A DNA stretch of 64,000 nt, from assembly GCF_014646115.1 (NCBI RefSeq), contig NZ_BMMV01000026.1, positions 49,120-113,119 on the forward strand, written 5' to 3'. The position numbers and the translations under genes were made by a program. This DNA is from Streptomyces camponoticapitis (GTDB taxonomy: Bacteria > Actinomycetota > Actinomycetes > Streptomycetales > Streptomycetaceae). Of this stretch, positions 35,983 to 44,804 are shown piece after piece (positions within the stretch are counted from its first letter, which is position 1; every line of letters starts with the position of its first letter). Below the pieces are notes generated by a model that had not been told where the DNA came from, did no database searches, and saw only the letters and a program-made list of their open reading frames with translations.

Positions 35983-36339
35983 TCAGCTGTTGATGCGGTC
36001 GGTCACGGCGACACTGCACTCGTCCGACCCGATCCCCGGTCCTGTCGTGCAGATCCAGAGAGTGATCTCCCCGTCCTCGCGCATGTCGTAGTTGCAGGTC
36101 TTGCTCACCGCGGGAAGGCTCACGCTGCAGGTGCCTGAGCGGCCGTAGTCCGTGTACCACTCGACCGAACTGGTGCGGCCCTCGTAGTGCTCGACCCAGA
36201 TCTTGTCGCCGTAGCCGATGAATCCACCCTCGGCATATCCGTTGCCCACGACGGCATCGGCATAGGCGGAGGTCGAGAGCCACAGCACGGTCGCGGCGGC
36301 GACGCTCGCGGCCGCCGCGAACCTGGAAACGTTTCGCAT
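35983..36339 (-). CDS. Small secreted protein, cysteine-rich
   Basis: A 118-residue secreted protein. The signal peptide ends at about residue 28 (AYADA-V). The mature part has four cysteines (SGTCSVSL, KTCNYDM, WICTTG, DECSVAV) and aromatic residues (WVEHYEGR, EWYTDYG). Not recognised; looks like an extracellular beta-rich domain. GGTG precedes the ATG. It is divergent from the SARP gene at 36504 and so lies next to its heptamer repeats, which could regulate both. Confidence 0.65.
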   Translation of the reverse strand: MRNVSRFAAAASVAAATVLWLSTSAYADAVVGNGYAEGGFIGYGDKIWVEHYEGRTSSVEWYTDYGRSGTCSVSLPAVSKTCNYDMREDGEITLWICTTGPGIGSDECSVAVTDRINS

Positions 36340-36403
36340 CGAATCACCAATCCATTTGGCATCGCTCGTCCTTGAGGTCCGCGCCCATGGTGCAGAGGCG
36401 GTA

Positions 36404-36432
36404 TTCGGGAAACCTTCGGAAAAGCTTGAATC
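36404..36432. promoter_or_regulatory. SARP-type direct heptamer repeats
   Basis: TTCGGGA (36404), TTCGGAA (36415) and TTGAATC (36426) are direct repeats with starts 11 bases apart, in the helical phase used by SARP proteins. They lie 72-100 bases before the SARP start codon. Not followed by an obvious -10 in good position, so autoregulation is a proposal. Confidence 0.5.
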
Positions 36433-36503
36433 CGTCTTGGCCCTCCGATCGGCGGCGCCCAGAGTGTGGCCGTAGGGGCCGGCGGAGTGACGCGGGGGGC
36501 GTG

Positions 36504-39500
36504 ATGGAGACGTGGTTCGGGGTTCTGGGGGCCATCGTGGTGCGGCGCGACGGCGTGCCGGTCGACGCCGGGCACGCCGTGCAGCAACGGGTACTGGCGG
36601 CGCTGCTCGTCGACGCGGACCGGGCGGTGTCGGCCGACACGCTCGTGGACCGGGTCTGGGGAGATGCCGAGGCGACGACCGGCCGCACGAAGCTGTACGG
36701 ATACGTCTCCAGGCTCAGACACGTACTGGCGGGCGCGGGCGCAACCCTCACGCGGGAGAGATACGGCTACCGGCTGGCCGTCGAGCCCGCCCTCGTAGAC
36801 CTGCACCGCTTCCGGGAGCCGTCAGGCTCGGCCCGAAGAGCGGGCACCGACGACCAGGCCGAGGCGTACCTGCGTGAGGCCCTCGGTCTGTGGCGGGGCA
36901 GCGCCTTCGCCGGCGTCGACACCCCGTGGTTCAACGCGCAGCGGGATCTCCTCGACGGCGAGCGGCTGACCGCCGAACTGGAGCTGGTCGATGTCCGGTT
37001 GCGTCTGTCCCAGCACCACTGGCTGGTGGACGAGCTGCGCTCCCGGGCGGCCGCGCACCCGCTCGACGAGCGGGTTGTCGGGCAGCTGATGCTGGCTCTG
37101 TACCGGTGCGGACGGCAGGCAGAGGCCCTGGAGGGGTACGAGCGTGCCCGGCGGCGGCTCGCCGAAGAGCTCGGGGTCGACCCGGGTGCGGCACTGCGTC
37201 GCCTCCAGGAGCGAATCATCGCCGCCGACCCTGAGCTGGCCTTGGTCCGGGCCGGGGCGTCGCTCGCCCCCGAGCGGCCGGCCGACGAGGACGGCGCGGT
37301 GGTCTCTCCGGTGCACGCGACGGGAAGGCAGCCCGTCCCGCGTCTCCTGCCGGCGGACCTGTCGCTCTTCGTCGGCAGGGAAGCCGAACTGAGAGAGGTG
37401 CACCAGTTGTTCGACCGTGGTGCTGCCGGTCCGGTGACGCTGCTCGTCACCGGACCCGCGGGAGTGGGCAAGACGGCCTTCGCCGTTCGCAAGGGGCACC
37501 GGCTCGCCTCCCGCTTCCCCGACGGGCAGCTCCACGCCGACCTGCGAGGCTTCGGCGACGAGCCGGCCGAGCCGTTCACAGTCCTCGGTACCTTCCTCCG
37601 TGCCCTCGGCACGGTCGGCGGGAGTGTGCCCGCCGAGCTGGGTGAACGCGTTCACCTCTACCGCACCCTGCTGGCCCAGCGCCGGGTGCTCGTCGTCCTC
37701 GACAATGCGGCCGGTGCCGAGCAGGTGCGGGACCTCATGCCGAGCGGCGGGAGCTGCGGCACCCTGATCACCAGCCGGACGACCCTGTCCGGGGTGAGCG
37801 GGCGTCGCATCGTCCTCGGTGAACTGAGCTCGGTGACAGGGCTCGCCCTGCTCCGGGAGATGCTGGGCCCGACGCGGACCGGCGCGGAGCCGGACGCGGC
37901 CCGCTCCATCGTGGAGACCTGCGGCGGCCTGCCCCTCGCGGTGTGGGTCGCCGGTGCACGGCTGGCCGCACGACCGCACTGGCCGCTGGCGAAGGTCGCC
38001 GGCGCTCTCGCCGATGAGCAGCGCAAGCTGGACGAGCTGACCGTGGGCCACATCGCCGTACGGGCGAGTCTCGGGCTGACGTACCGGGGAATGGGCGCGG
38101 TCACGAAGCGCGCGCTGCGGATGCTGGCCCTGCTGCCGGGACCCGACTTCGCCGCGTGGGCGCTGTCCGCGTTGCTCGACGTGGGTCTGTCCGAGGCGGA
38201 GACGGTCCTCGACGACCTGGTCGAGGTGCACCTGGTCCAGACGGGTGCGGTCGCCGCGACCGGCATCCGGTACCAACTGCATGACCTGGTAAGATTGTTC
38301 GCTCGGGAGCGTGCGGAAGAGACCCTCTCGTACGAGGATCGCACGGCCGCGCTGGACCGGCTGCTCGGGGCGAGTCTGCACCTCACGGACCTCGCGGCGG
38401 ACACTCTCAGCGTCGATTTCCAGGGCATCCCGCAGAAGGATCTGGCGTCCTGGCGGCTCGCTCGGGCCGACACCGACCATCTGCTGGCCGAGCCGCAGGC
38501 CTGGTTCGGCGACGAACGCCAGTTCCTCATCAGCGTGACCGAGCAGGCCCTGGACCGCGCGGAGAGTGCTCCGGCCGCCGGACTCGCCATCGCGCTCACC
38601 GCCTTCTTCCAGGTCGGCAGTCACTTCGACGACTGGGAGCGACTCCAGCGCCGGGCGCTGGAGACCGCGCTGAGCAGCGGCGACGAACGCAGCGCCGCGA
38701 AGGTCCACCGTTGCCTTGGCGAGCTCACGACCATCCTCGACTGGTACCCGGAAGCCCTGCACCACTTCCAACAGGCGTTGCTTCTTGCCGAAGGGCAGGG
38801 GCCGACGTACCGCGCCAGTGCGACGGCCGGGCTGGCGTATGTGCACCGACTGCTCGGACAGTACGACTCCGCCGTCCTCCACTTCGAAGCCGCTGTGGAG
38901 TTGGCCCGGTCGGCGGGCAACGTCAACTGTCTGGTGTACGCGACCAACGGCCTCGGCGTCATCGACCTGGAGCAGGGCCGTGTCGAGGCCGGGATGGCGC
39001 GTTTCACGGAGTGTCTGCGGGTCAGCAGGGTCGCGGGCTACCTGCCGGGGGAGGCCCAAGCCCTGCGCTGCCTCGGCCAGAGCCACCGAGCGCGCGGTGA
39101 CTACCGGGGTGCCGCTGACGTATACCGGCAGGCGGCCGAGATCAGTGAACGCCTCGGCGACCGCCTCACCGCCACCCACGCCACCTGCTGGCTCGGCGAC
39201 GTCCTGGTCCGGCTGGGCGAGCAGCACGAGGGGCGCCGCCTGCTGGCGCGGAGCCTGTGGACCTACCGCGAGTTCGGCAATCTGTGGGGTGAGGCGGCGA
39301 CCCTGTACGCGCTCGCGGATGCGCAACTCGCGGCCGGACGACCGGCGTTCGCCCGTCGCCGCGCCGAAGCCGCCGTCGGCCTCTGGCGGCGCATCGGCTC
39401 CAGCGGCTGGCTGGCCGTCGGCCTCGACACGCTGGCCGAGGCGTACGCCATGGGAGGCGATCAGGAGTCCGCGCTGCGCGCTCGAGAGGAAGCCACCTCG

Positions 39501-39521
39501 CTGCGGCTGGAAGCTGATTGA
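36504..39521 (+). CDS. SARP/AfsR-type regulator: OmpR-like, BTAD, NB-ARC and TPR domains
   Basis: A 1005-residue pathway regulator. Residues about 1-93 are a winged-helix (OmpR-like) DNA-binding domain (DTLVDRVWGD, GRTKLYGYVSRLRHVL, YGYRLAV). About 95-240 is the BTAD domain (FREPSGS, LGLWRGSAFAGVDTPW, QLMLALYRCGRQAEAL, EELGVDPGAALRRLQ). The NB-ARC P-loop is GPAGVGKT (317-324), with Walker B RVLVVLDNA and GTLITSRTTLSG. TPR-like helices fill the C-terminal third. Architecture and length match AfsR-type activators of secondary metabolism or development. A GTG one codon upstream is an alternative start. No biosynthetic genes are adjacent. Overlaps no other real gene; long antisense frames are shadows. 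Confidence 0.92.
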   Translation: METWFGVLGAIVVRRDGVPVDAGHAVQQRVLAALLVDADRAVSADTLVDRVWGDAEATTGRTKLYGYVSRLRHVLAGAGATLTRERYGYRLAVEPALVDLHRFREPSGSARRAGTDDQAEAYLREALGLWRGSAFAGVDTPWFNAQRDLLDGERLTAELELVDVRLRLSQHHWLVDELRSRAAAHPLDERVVGQLMLALYRCGRQAEALEGYERARRRLAEELGVDPGAALRRLQERIIAADPELALVRAGASLAPERPADEDGAVVSPVHATGRQPVPRLLPADLSLFVGREAELREVHQLFDRGAAGPVTLLVTGPAGVGKTAFAVRKGHRLASRFPDGQLHADLRGFGDEPAEPFTVLGTFLRALGTVGGSVPAELGERVHLYRTLLAQRRVLVVLDNAAGAEQVRDLMPSGGSCGTLITSRTTLSGVSGRRIVLGELSSVTGLALLREMLGPTRTGAEPDAARSIVETCGGLPLAVWVAGARLAARPHWPLAKVAGALADEQRKLDELTVGHIAVRASLGLTYRGMGAVTKRALRMLALLPGPDFAAWALSALLDVGLSEAETVLDDLVEVHLVQTGAVAATGIRYQLHDLVRLFARERAEETLSYEDRTAALDRLLGASLHLTDLAADTLSVDFQGIPQKDLASWRLARADTDHLLAEPQAWFGDERQFLISVTEQALDRAESAPAAGLAIALTAFFQVGSHFDDWERLQRRALETALSSGDERSAAKVHRCLGELTTILDWYPEALHHFQQALLLAEGQGPTYRASATAGLAYVHRLLGQYDSAVLHFEAAVELARSAGNVNCLVYATNGLGVIDLEQGRVEAGMARFTECLRVSRVAGYLPGEAQALRCLGQSHRARGDYRGAADVYRQAAEISERLGDRLTATHATCWLGDVLVRLGEQHEGRRLLARSLWTYREFGNLWGEAATLYALADAQLAAGRPAFARRRAEAAVGLWRRIGSSGWLAVGLDTLAEAYAMGGDQESALRAREEATSLRLEAD

Positions 39522-39604
39522 GGAGTGCCGAGTCATCCGGCCGGGCGGTTGGCCCGGTCGCGGGGTGAGTCGGCGGTGCCGTGAACCGCGCACCACGAGG
39601 TAAC

Positions 39605-39624
39605 TACGCACTTTTTTGTGCGTA
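39605..39624. promoter_or_regulatory. Palindromic operator candidate before the imine-reductase-like gene
   Basis: TACGCAC (39605-39611) and GTGCGTA (39618-39624) flank six T residues. It lies 68 bases upstream of the gene, a normal place for a repressor site; it could also fold as a weak hairpin. Confidence 0.4.
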
Positions 39625-39692
39625 CTTGTGAGAGTTCCAGACCGCTACGAAAGTGAAGGAGAACGCATCCCACCACACGAAGAGGAGCACCT

Positions 39693-40568
39693 GTGGGCAG
39701 CACAGCGGTCTCGGTCATCGGTCTGGGCGAGATGGGGCGGGCGCTCGCCGGCGCTCTGGTCACGGCCGGTCACCCCACGACCGTATGGAATCGGAGCGCG
39801 GCCAGGGGCGACGAGCTGGTGGCACGTGGTGCGCTGCGAGCCGCGACGGTGGAGGAAGCGGTGGGCGCGAGCCCGCTGACGATTGTCTGCCTGCTGGACT
39901 ACGACGTGACGGACGCGCTCCTCCGGCCCGCGGCCGGTGCGTTACGCGGCCGGACCCTGGTCAATCTCACCAACGGCACTCCCGCCCAGGCCCGGCGGAC
40001 CGAAGCCTGGGCGACGGACCACGGCGCCGCGTATCTGGACGGCGGGATCATGGCGATTCCGCCGACCGTCGCGACCCCGCGGGCATTCATCCTCTACAGC
40101 GGTCAGAAGCGGCACTTCGAGGCACACAGGGAGTCCTTGGAGGTCCTGGGCGCGGCGGAGTACCTCGGCGCGGAGGTGGGGACAGCCGCGCTGTACGACC
40201 TGGCACTCCTGAGCGCGATGGACCACATGTTCAACGGCTTCTTCCACTCGGTCGCGATGGCCACGTCCCACAGGGAAGGCACGGCGGCGGGTTTCACACG
40301 GTTCCTGGTGCCCTGGCTGACGAACATGGCCCAGATGATGCCGACGTTCGCCGCCGACGTGGACTCGGACGCCGAGCCGTCCTTCACCCAGGGCCTCGAC
40401 GTGGTGCTGAGCGGCGCACGCAACATGGCACAGGCATCCCGGGACGCGGGCGTACGCGCCGACTACTTCGAGCGCTCGGTGGCGGCGCTGGAACGGCAGT
40501 GCGCCGAGGGTCTGACCGTGTACTCCGCCCCGGAAGCGGTGCGAGATCTCAGGACGACCTCCGACTGA
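39693..40568 (+). CDS. Imine reductase-like NADPH-dependent oxidoreductase
   Basis: A 291-residue enzyme. The dinucleotide fold shows GLGEMG (10-15). NLTNGTPAQARRTEAWA, YLDGGIMAIPPTVATPRAFI and ILYSG are characteristic of the IRED group. YDLALLSAMDHMFNGFF contains the aspartate/tyrosine site region near the substrate. Such enzymes reduce cyclic imines with NADPH; some natural substrates are unknown. GTG start with GAGGAG 4 bases upstream. It lies downstream of the SARP gene but is separated by 171 bases. Confidence 0.85.
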   Translation: MGSTAVSVIGLGEMGRALAGALVTAGHPTTVWNRSAARGDELVARGALRAATVEEAVGASPLTIVCLLDYDVTDALLRPAAGALRGRTLVNLTNGTPAQARRTEAWATDHGAAYLDGGIMAIPPTVATPRAFILYSGQKRHFEAHRESLEVLGAAEYLGAEVGTAALYDLALLSAMDHMFNGFFHSVAMATSHREGTAAGFTRFLVPWLTNMAQMMPTFAADVDSDAEPSFTQGLDVVLSGARNMAQASRDAGVRADYFERSVAALERQCAEGLTVYSAPEAVRDLRTTSD

Positions 40569-40656
40569 GGCGGATTCTCCCTCCGGCTTCCCGTCGTGCG
40601 GGGGGCGATCAAGTGGGGTGCGGGGGCGGGTGCCGCCGTCGCTATAGCCTGCGTAC

Positions 40657-43029
40657 GTGACCTTGAGTGGACGTCGGAGCGAGTTGGCCGCGGTGGACCG
40701 GCTGCTCGACGGCGCGACGGCGGGGCGCGGCGGACACCTGGTCGTCAGTGGTCCGCGCGGCTCCGGCAGGACCGCACTCGTGGACGCCGCGGCCGAAGGG
40801 GCACGCGCCCGGGGGCTCACGGTGCTGCGCGCTGCCGGTACGGTCTCGGGGCACGCCGTGTGGGACGGCCTCGTCGAATGGCCTGAGCCTCCGCCTGGCC
40901 ACCAGGGGCCCGGGGGAGCGCCTCGCCCCAAGGGGACGGATCCCCAGACGCCCCCTGTCGTACCGGCTGGCGCCGGTCCGCGGCTGCTGGTCGTCGACGA
41001 CATCGACCGGGCAGGCCCGGCGGCGGTGGAGATCTACCGGCTTCTCGCCTTCCGGGCCGACCCCGGGACCGCGTTGCTCGTCACCACGGAGGAGCCCCTC
41101 GGGGCGCCGCCGGAGGTACGGCTCGGAGGGCTGACCGAGCAGGAACTCGCCGCCTTGGCGCCGGGGTTGTCCGTCGACGCGGTGCACGCCCTGTGGCTCG
41201 CGTCGGGTGGTCTCCCGGGCGCGGCCCTGACCCTCGCGGGCGATCTCGTCGGCCTTCCCGAGAGCACCGACCCCGTCCTCCACCTGGCACTGACGGCCAG
41301 GTCGGGGACCGGGTTCCTCGACATCGACGCGGGTCTGGTCCGGCTGCTGGAGACGGCGGCCGAGCGGCCCCTGAACCCCGTCGACCGCGCTCAGGTCCTG
41401 GCACGTCTGGCCCGGGAGTTGCTGGGCGACGCGTCGGCCGCCGGGCGCAGGCGCGCACTCGCCGACGAGGCCCTCGATCTGGCCCGCGCGGTCGGTGATC
41501 CCGGCTCGCTCGCCGGCGTCCTCGACTCCCGGCTGCACGCCCTGTGGGATCCGGCCGCCGCCGGCGAACGCCTCGCGACCGCGTCGGTGATCGTGGAGCA
41601 GGCGCGCCGCGCAGGCGACGCCGAGACCGAACTGAGGGGCGTGTTCTGGCGGTTCGTCGCGCTGATGGAGGTGGGTGAGACGGTGCGGGCCGAGGCCGCA
41701 CTCATGGCGTACGCGCGTACCGCCGAGCACGTGGGCGACGCGGAGGCCGCCGTCGTCGTGTCGGCGCGCCAGGCGATGCTCGCGACAGTGCGCGGCCGGT
41801 TCGACGAGGCCGCCGTGCTCGCCCGGGAGGCCGCGGCGCGCGGGCGGCGGGTCGGCCTCCCGGACACGGAACGGCTGGCCGGCAGTCTGCGAAGTGCGGT
41901 CGCCGTGCTGCGGGGCGACGTCGCGGAGCTCGTGGATCCGTGGCAGGCCATGGCCCGGCGGCTCCCCGGGCACTTCTTCGAGGCGACGGCCGCGCGGCTG
42001 CTCGTGGAGGCGGGGCGGCCGGTCGAGGCGGGTCTCGAACTGGAGCGGTCACTTCCGGCAGTGTTGGCCGGATCAGGGCCGCGCTGGCTGGGCGCCGCGG
42101 CGGACCTGTCCGTGGTGGCTTCGCGTGTCGGCGACCCCGGGGCCGCGCTCGCACTGTACGAGGCGCTGACGCCGTACACGGGTCGGCTGGTCGTCTGGGG
42201 CGGTGCGAACACGGTCACCGGTGCCGTCGACGACTACCTCGGCCGGCTCGCCCTGCGACTCGGCCTCCTCGACGAGGCCGTGCGCCTGCTGAGCACCGCG
42301 ATGGAGCTGGAGCGCAGGATCGGGGCGCTGCCGTGGCTGGCACACACGGCAGCCGCGCGCGCCGACGCCATGACGGCGCGCGGTGCCGCGGGGGACGGGC
42401 CGGCGGCCGAGGAGCACCGCTCCACGGCACGGTCCATCGCGGAGCGCCTCGGGCTCGACGGTCTCCTCGCGTCGCTCGCCCCGCCCGCCGACGACGGGCG
42501 CTTCGTGCGCGACGGGGACGACTGGCGGCTTCAGAGCGGCGCCGAGTCGGTCCGGCTGCGCGACACACGAGGCATGGAGTACCTCCGGACGCTCCTGGCG
42601 TCCCCCGGGCGGGAGATCGACGCTCTGGACCTCGTCGCGGGCGGCAAGGGGCTGCCGGCGCCGGCGAGCGACCCGGTGCTCGATGTGACGGGGCGGGCGG
42701 CGTATCAGCGGCATCTGCGGGTTCTCGACGAGCAGCTCGACGCAGCCGACCGGGCGGGCGACCCCGACCGCGCGCGGGCCGTCACGGCCGAGCGCACCAG
42801 GCTCCTCGCCGAACTCCGGCGGAATGCCGGGCTCGGCGGGCGCCCGCGCCCCAGGACCGACGAGGCGGAACGGGCGCGGGTCAACGCGACCAGGGCGCTG
42901 TGGACGGCGGTCGCCCGCATCGAGGCCGCGGCCCCGCTGGCAGGCGCCCACCTGCGTGCGTCCCTGCGCACCGGAAGCCGCTTCGTGTACCGGCCCGCCC
43001 CCGGCGGCCCCGCCCGGTGGATCGTCTGA
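40657..43029 (+). CDS. AAA-type ATPase with TPR-like region and distinctive C-terminal domain
   Basis: A 790-residue protein. The N-terminal P-loop is VSGPRGSGRTALVD, with Walker B LLVVDDIDR. The long middle is a MalT-like helical repeat region. In place of the LuxR-type helix-turn-helix, the last 230 residues form a domain (LRDTRGMEYLRTLLASPGRE, AYQRHLRVLDEQLDAAD, RARVNATRALWTAVARIEA, then HLRASLRTGSRFVYRP). I know this last domain from ATPases fused to other modules, and it may sense or bind a ligand. Function is not established. The GTG lies 6 bases after TAGCCT (40645), so the transcript is likely leaderless. Confidence 0.72.
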   Translation: MTLSGRRSELAAVDRLLDGATAGRGGHLVVSGPRGSGRTALVDAAAEGARARGLTVLRAAGTVSGHAVWDGLVEWPEPPPGHQGPGGAPRPKGTDPQTPPVVPAGAGPRLLVVDDIDRAGPAAVEIYRLLAFRADPGTALLVTTEEPLGAPPEVRLGGLTEQELAALAPGLSVDAVHALWLASGGLPGAALTLAGDLVGLPESTDPVLHLALTARSGTGFLDIDAGLVRLLETAAERPLNPVDRAQVLARLARELLGDASAAGRRRALADEALDLARAVGDPGSLAGVLDSRLHALWDPAAAGERLATASVIVEQARRAGDAETELRGVFWRFVALMEVGETVRAEAALMAYARTAEHVGDAEAAVVVSARQAMLATVRGRFDEAAVLAREAAARGRRVGLPDTERLAGSLRSAVAVLRGDVAELVDPWQAMARRLPGHFFEATAARLLVEAGRPVEAGLELERSLPAVLAGSGPRWLGAAADLSVVASRVGDPGAALALYEALTPYTGRLVVWGGANTVTGAVDDYLGRLALRLGLLDEAVRLLSTAMELERRIGALPWLAHTAAARADAMTARGAAGDGPAAEEHRSTARSIAERLGLDGLLASLAPPADDGRFVRDGDDWRLQSGAESVRLRDTRGMEYLRTLLASPGREIDALDLVAGGKGLPAPASDPVLDVTGRAAYQRHLRVLDEQLDAADRAGDPDRARAVTAERTRLLAELRRNAGLGGRPRPRTDEAERARVNATRALWTAVARIEAAAPLAGAHLRASLRTGSRFVYRPAPGGPARWIV

Positions 43030-43126
43030 CCTGCGAGGACGGTCCCGGCGGCAGAGAATGGACGAGGCCGGCGGAGACGCGGCCGGACCTGATTCGGCGG
43101 CGCGGGGAGCGACGGGATGTGGGCGA

Positions 43127-43150
43127 CGTACGTGACCTGGGTCACGTACG
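43127..43150. promoter_or_regulatory. Perfect 24-bp palindrome upstream of a hydrolase
   Basis: Two 11-base half-sites, CGTACGTGACC and its reverse complement, are separated by TG. It ends 57 bases before the hydrolase start, typical of a TetR- or MarR-type operator. Confidence 0.65.
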
Positions 43151-43207
43151 GGGTGTTCACCCTGAGGTTACGCCTCCCAGGCGGACACCTCGGAGAAGGG
43201 AACCTTC

Positions 43208-43999
43208 ATGAACGGCACGCAGCACACCACCCTCGCCGGCCTCGCCGTCGACATCCACGGCACCTCCGACGCCCGGCGGCCCATCGTTCTGCTTCACGGC
43301 CTCTCCTACGACCGAAGGCAGTGGGGCCCGCTCCTGGACGAGCTGGACGCCGTGGATCCCGGCCGCCTCGTCCTCGCCGTCGATCTACCTGGCCACGGCG
43401 GGTCGGCCCGGCGCCCCACCTACCACCTGGACGAGGTGGCGGGGCAGGTGCACGAAGCCGCGACGGAGGCCGGGTTCGACACACCCGTCGTGGTCGGGCA
43501 CTCCCTCGGCGGCGCCCTGGCCACCGTGTACGCGGCGGCCCATCCGGCGGTCGCCGTCGTCAACATCGACCAGCCCCTACTGGTAGGACCGTTCAGGGAC
43601 GTGCTCCTCCAGGCGGAACCGGTACTGCGGAGCCCCGCGTTCGGGGAGGTCTGGGACATGATGCTCCAGGGCATGCGAACCGACCTGCTGCCGCCCGCCG
43701 CACGGGAACTGGCAAGCACCGCGACGACTCCCCGGCAGGACCTGCTCCTCGGGTACTGGGACGAGGTACTCACCACGCCGGCGGACGTCCTCGCCGAGGA
43801 GCGGACGCGCGACATGGGCGCCATCCGCGACCGCGGAATCGCCTACCACCACGTGAGCGGCGAGGAGTTGCCGGCGGCCTACCGCACATGGCTGGAGACG
43901 GTGCAGCCGGACGCCACCGTGACGGTGATCCCGGGCAGCGGCCACTTCCCGCACCTGGCACGCCCCAGGGAGGTGGCGAAGATCCTCGCCGCGTACTGA
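43208..43999 (+). CDS. Alpha/beta hydrolase
   Basis: A 263-residue hydrolase. LLHGLSYDRRQWG is the oxyanion region. VVVGHSLGGALA carries Ser99. The catalytic aspartate is probably in the TLVIPGSG-like end, with His in GSGHFPHLARP. No signal peptide, so cytosolic. GGAGAAGGG precedes the ATG. The 24-bp palindrome upstream suggests that a repressor controls it, but no regulator gene is adjacent. Substrate unknown. Confidence 0.88.
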   Translation: MNGTQHTTLAGLAVDIHGTSDARRPIVLLHGLSYDRRQWGPLLDELDAVDPGRLVLAVDLPGHGGSARRPTYHLDEVAGQVHEAATEAGFDTPVVVGHSLGGALATVYAAAHPAVAVVNIDQPLLVGPFRDVLLQAEPVLRSPAFGEVWDMMLQGMRTDLLPPAARELASTATTPRQDLLLGYWDEVLTTPADVLAEERTRDMGAIRDRGIAYHHVSGEELPAAYRTWLETVQPDATVTVIPGSGHFPHLARPREVAKILAAY

Positions 44000-44119
44000 T
44001 GACCCACCCCGGGACCCGGCGTCCGACGGCTCCCGCCCTCAGCGAGACCCCGTCCGGAGTCCAGCCGTTCCCGCGTGTTCCGTCACACGCGAGTCGGGGT
44101 GGTGAATCATCGTGGGGGA

Positions 44120-44709
44120 ATGACAAACGCTGACATGCCGCCCTTTGGCGGGCGCCTGCTCATCGGCGCGACGGGCTCCGCCGCTGTCGCCATGCTTCCG
44201 GTCTACATCGGTGCCCTGCGCGGCGCGTTCACCGGAACCATCACCGTGCTGATGACGCATACCGCGACCACCTTCATCCCCCCGCACACCGTCGGGTTGT
44301 TCGCGGACCGGGTGGTGACGGGCACGGAACCGGCCGACTGGGCACGGGAGAACCAGGAGACCCTGGCTGCCGAACACGACCTGATGGCGTCCTGCCGGCC
44401 ACCGCCAACACGCTGTCCGTCATCGCGACGGGCGCCGCGCCGAACATGCTGGCCACGGCGATCGCGGCCGCGGAATTCCCCGTGGTGTTCTCCCCGGTGA
44501 TGGGCGGTGGGATGTGGCGGAAGCCTGCCGTCCGGCGCAACGTCGACCAGATGCGCCAGGATGGCTACCACGTCGTCGATCCGCAGTGGGGCCAGCGCTA
44601 CGACGTCGCGCGCGGCGAGTTCATCGACAGCCCCATGCCTCCGGCGCCGCCCCGGTTCGTCGAAATGATCCGGGAGTTCATGCCGCAGCGGCGTTCGGAG
44701 GACGGCTGA
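44120..44709 (+). pseudogene. Flavoprotein (PPC-decarboxylase-like), disrupted by a single-base frameshift
   Basis: The first part reads GGRLLIGATGSAAVAMLPVY, then LTVLMTHTATTFIPP-type sequence and AEHDLMA. It then turns to unrelated residues (SCRPPPTRCPSS). In the next frame the flavoprotein continues: NMLATAIAAAEFPVVFSPVM, GGGMWRKPAVRRNVDQMRQD, GYHVVDPQWG. Inserting one G at GCGTCCTG near 44389 restores the expected LMAVLPATANTLSVIATGAA. The 590-base span from the ATG at 44120 to 44709 is one base short of a multiple of 3. Either a recent mutation or a sequence error. The family includes FMN-binding decarboxylases. Confidence 0.78.
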
Positions 44710-44804
44710 GCGGTCCGGCCGTACGGCGGAAACCACCGCATTGACGAGTTGGCCGTACGAATGCCGGCCCCGGCGGCGGCCGTCCGGCGTTCCGCAGAGC
44801 GTGG

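Noticed and set aside
36822..39611. Frame of 929 codons opposite the SARP gene
   Set aside because: Composition is a shadow of the SARP coding strand; no motif, no ribosome-binding site.
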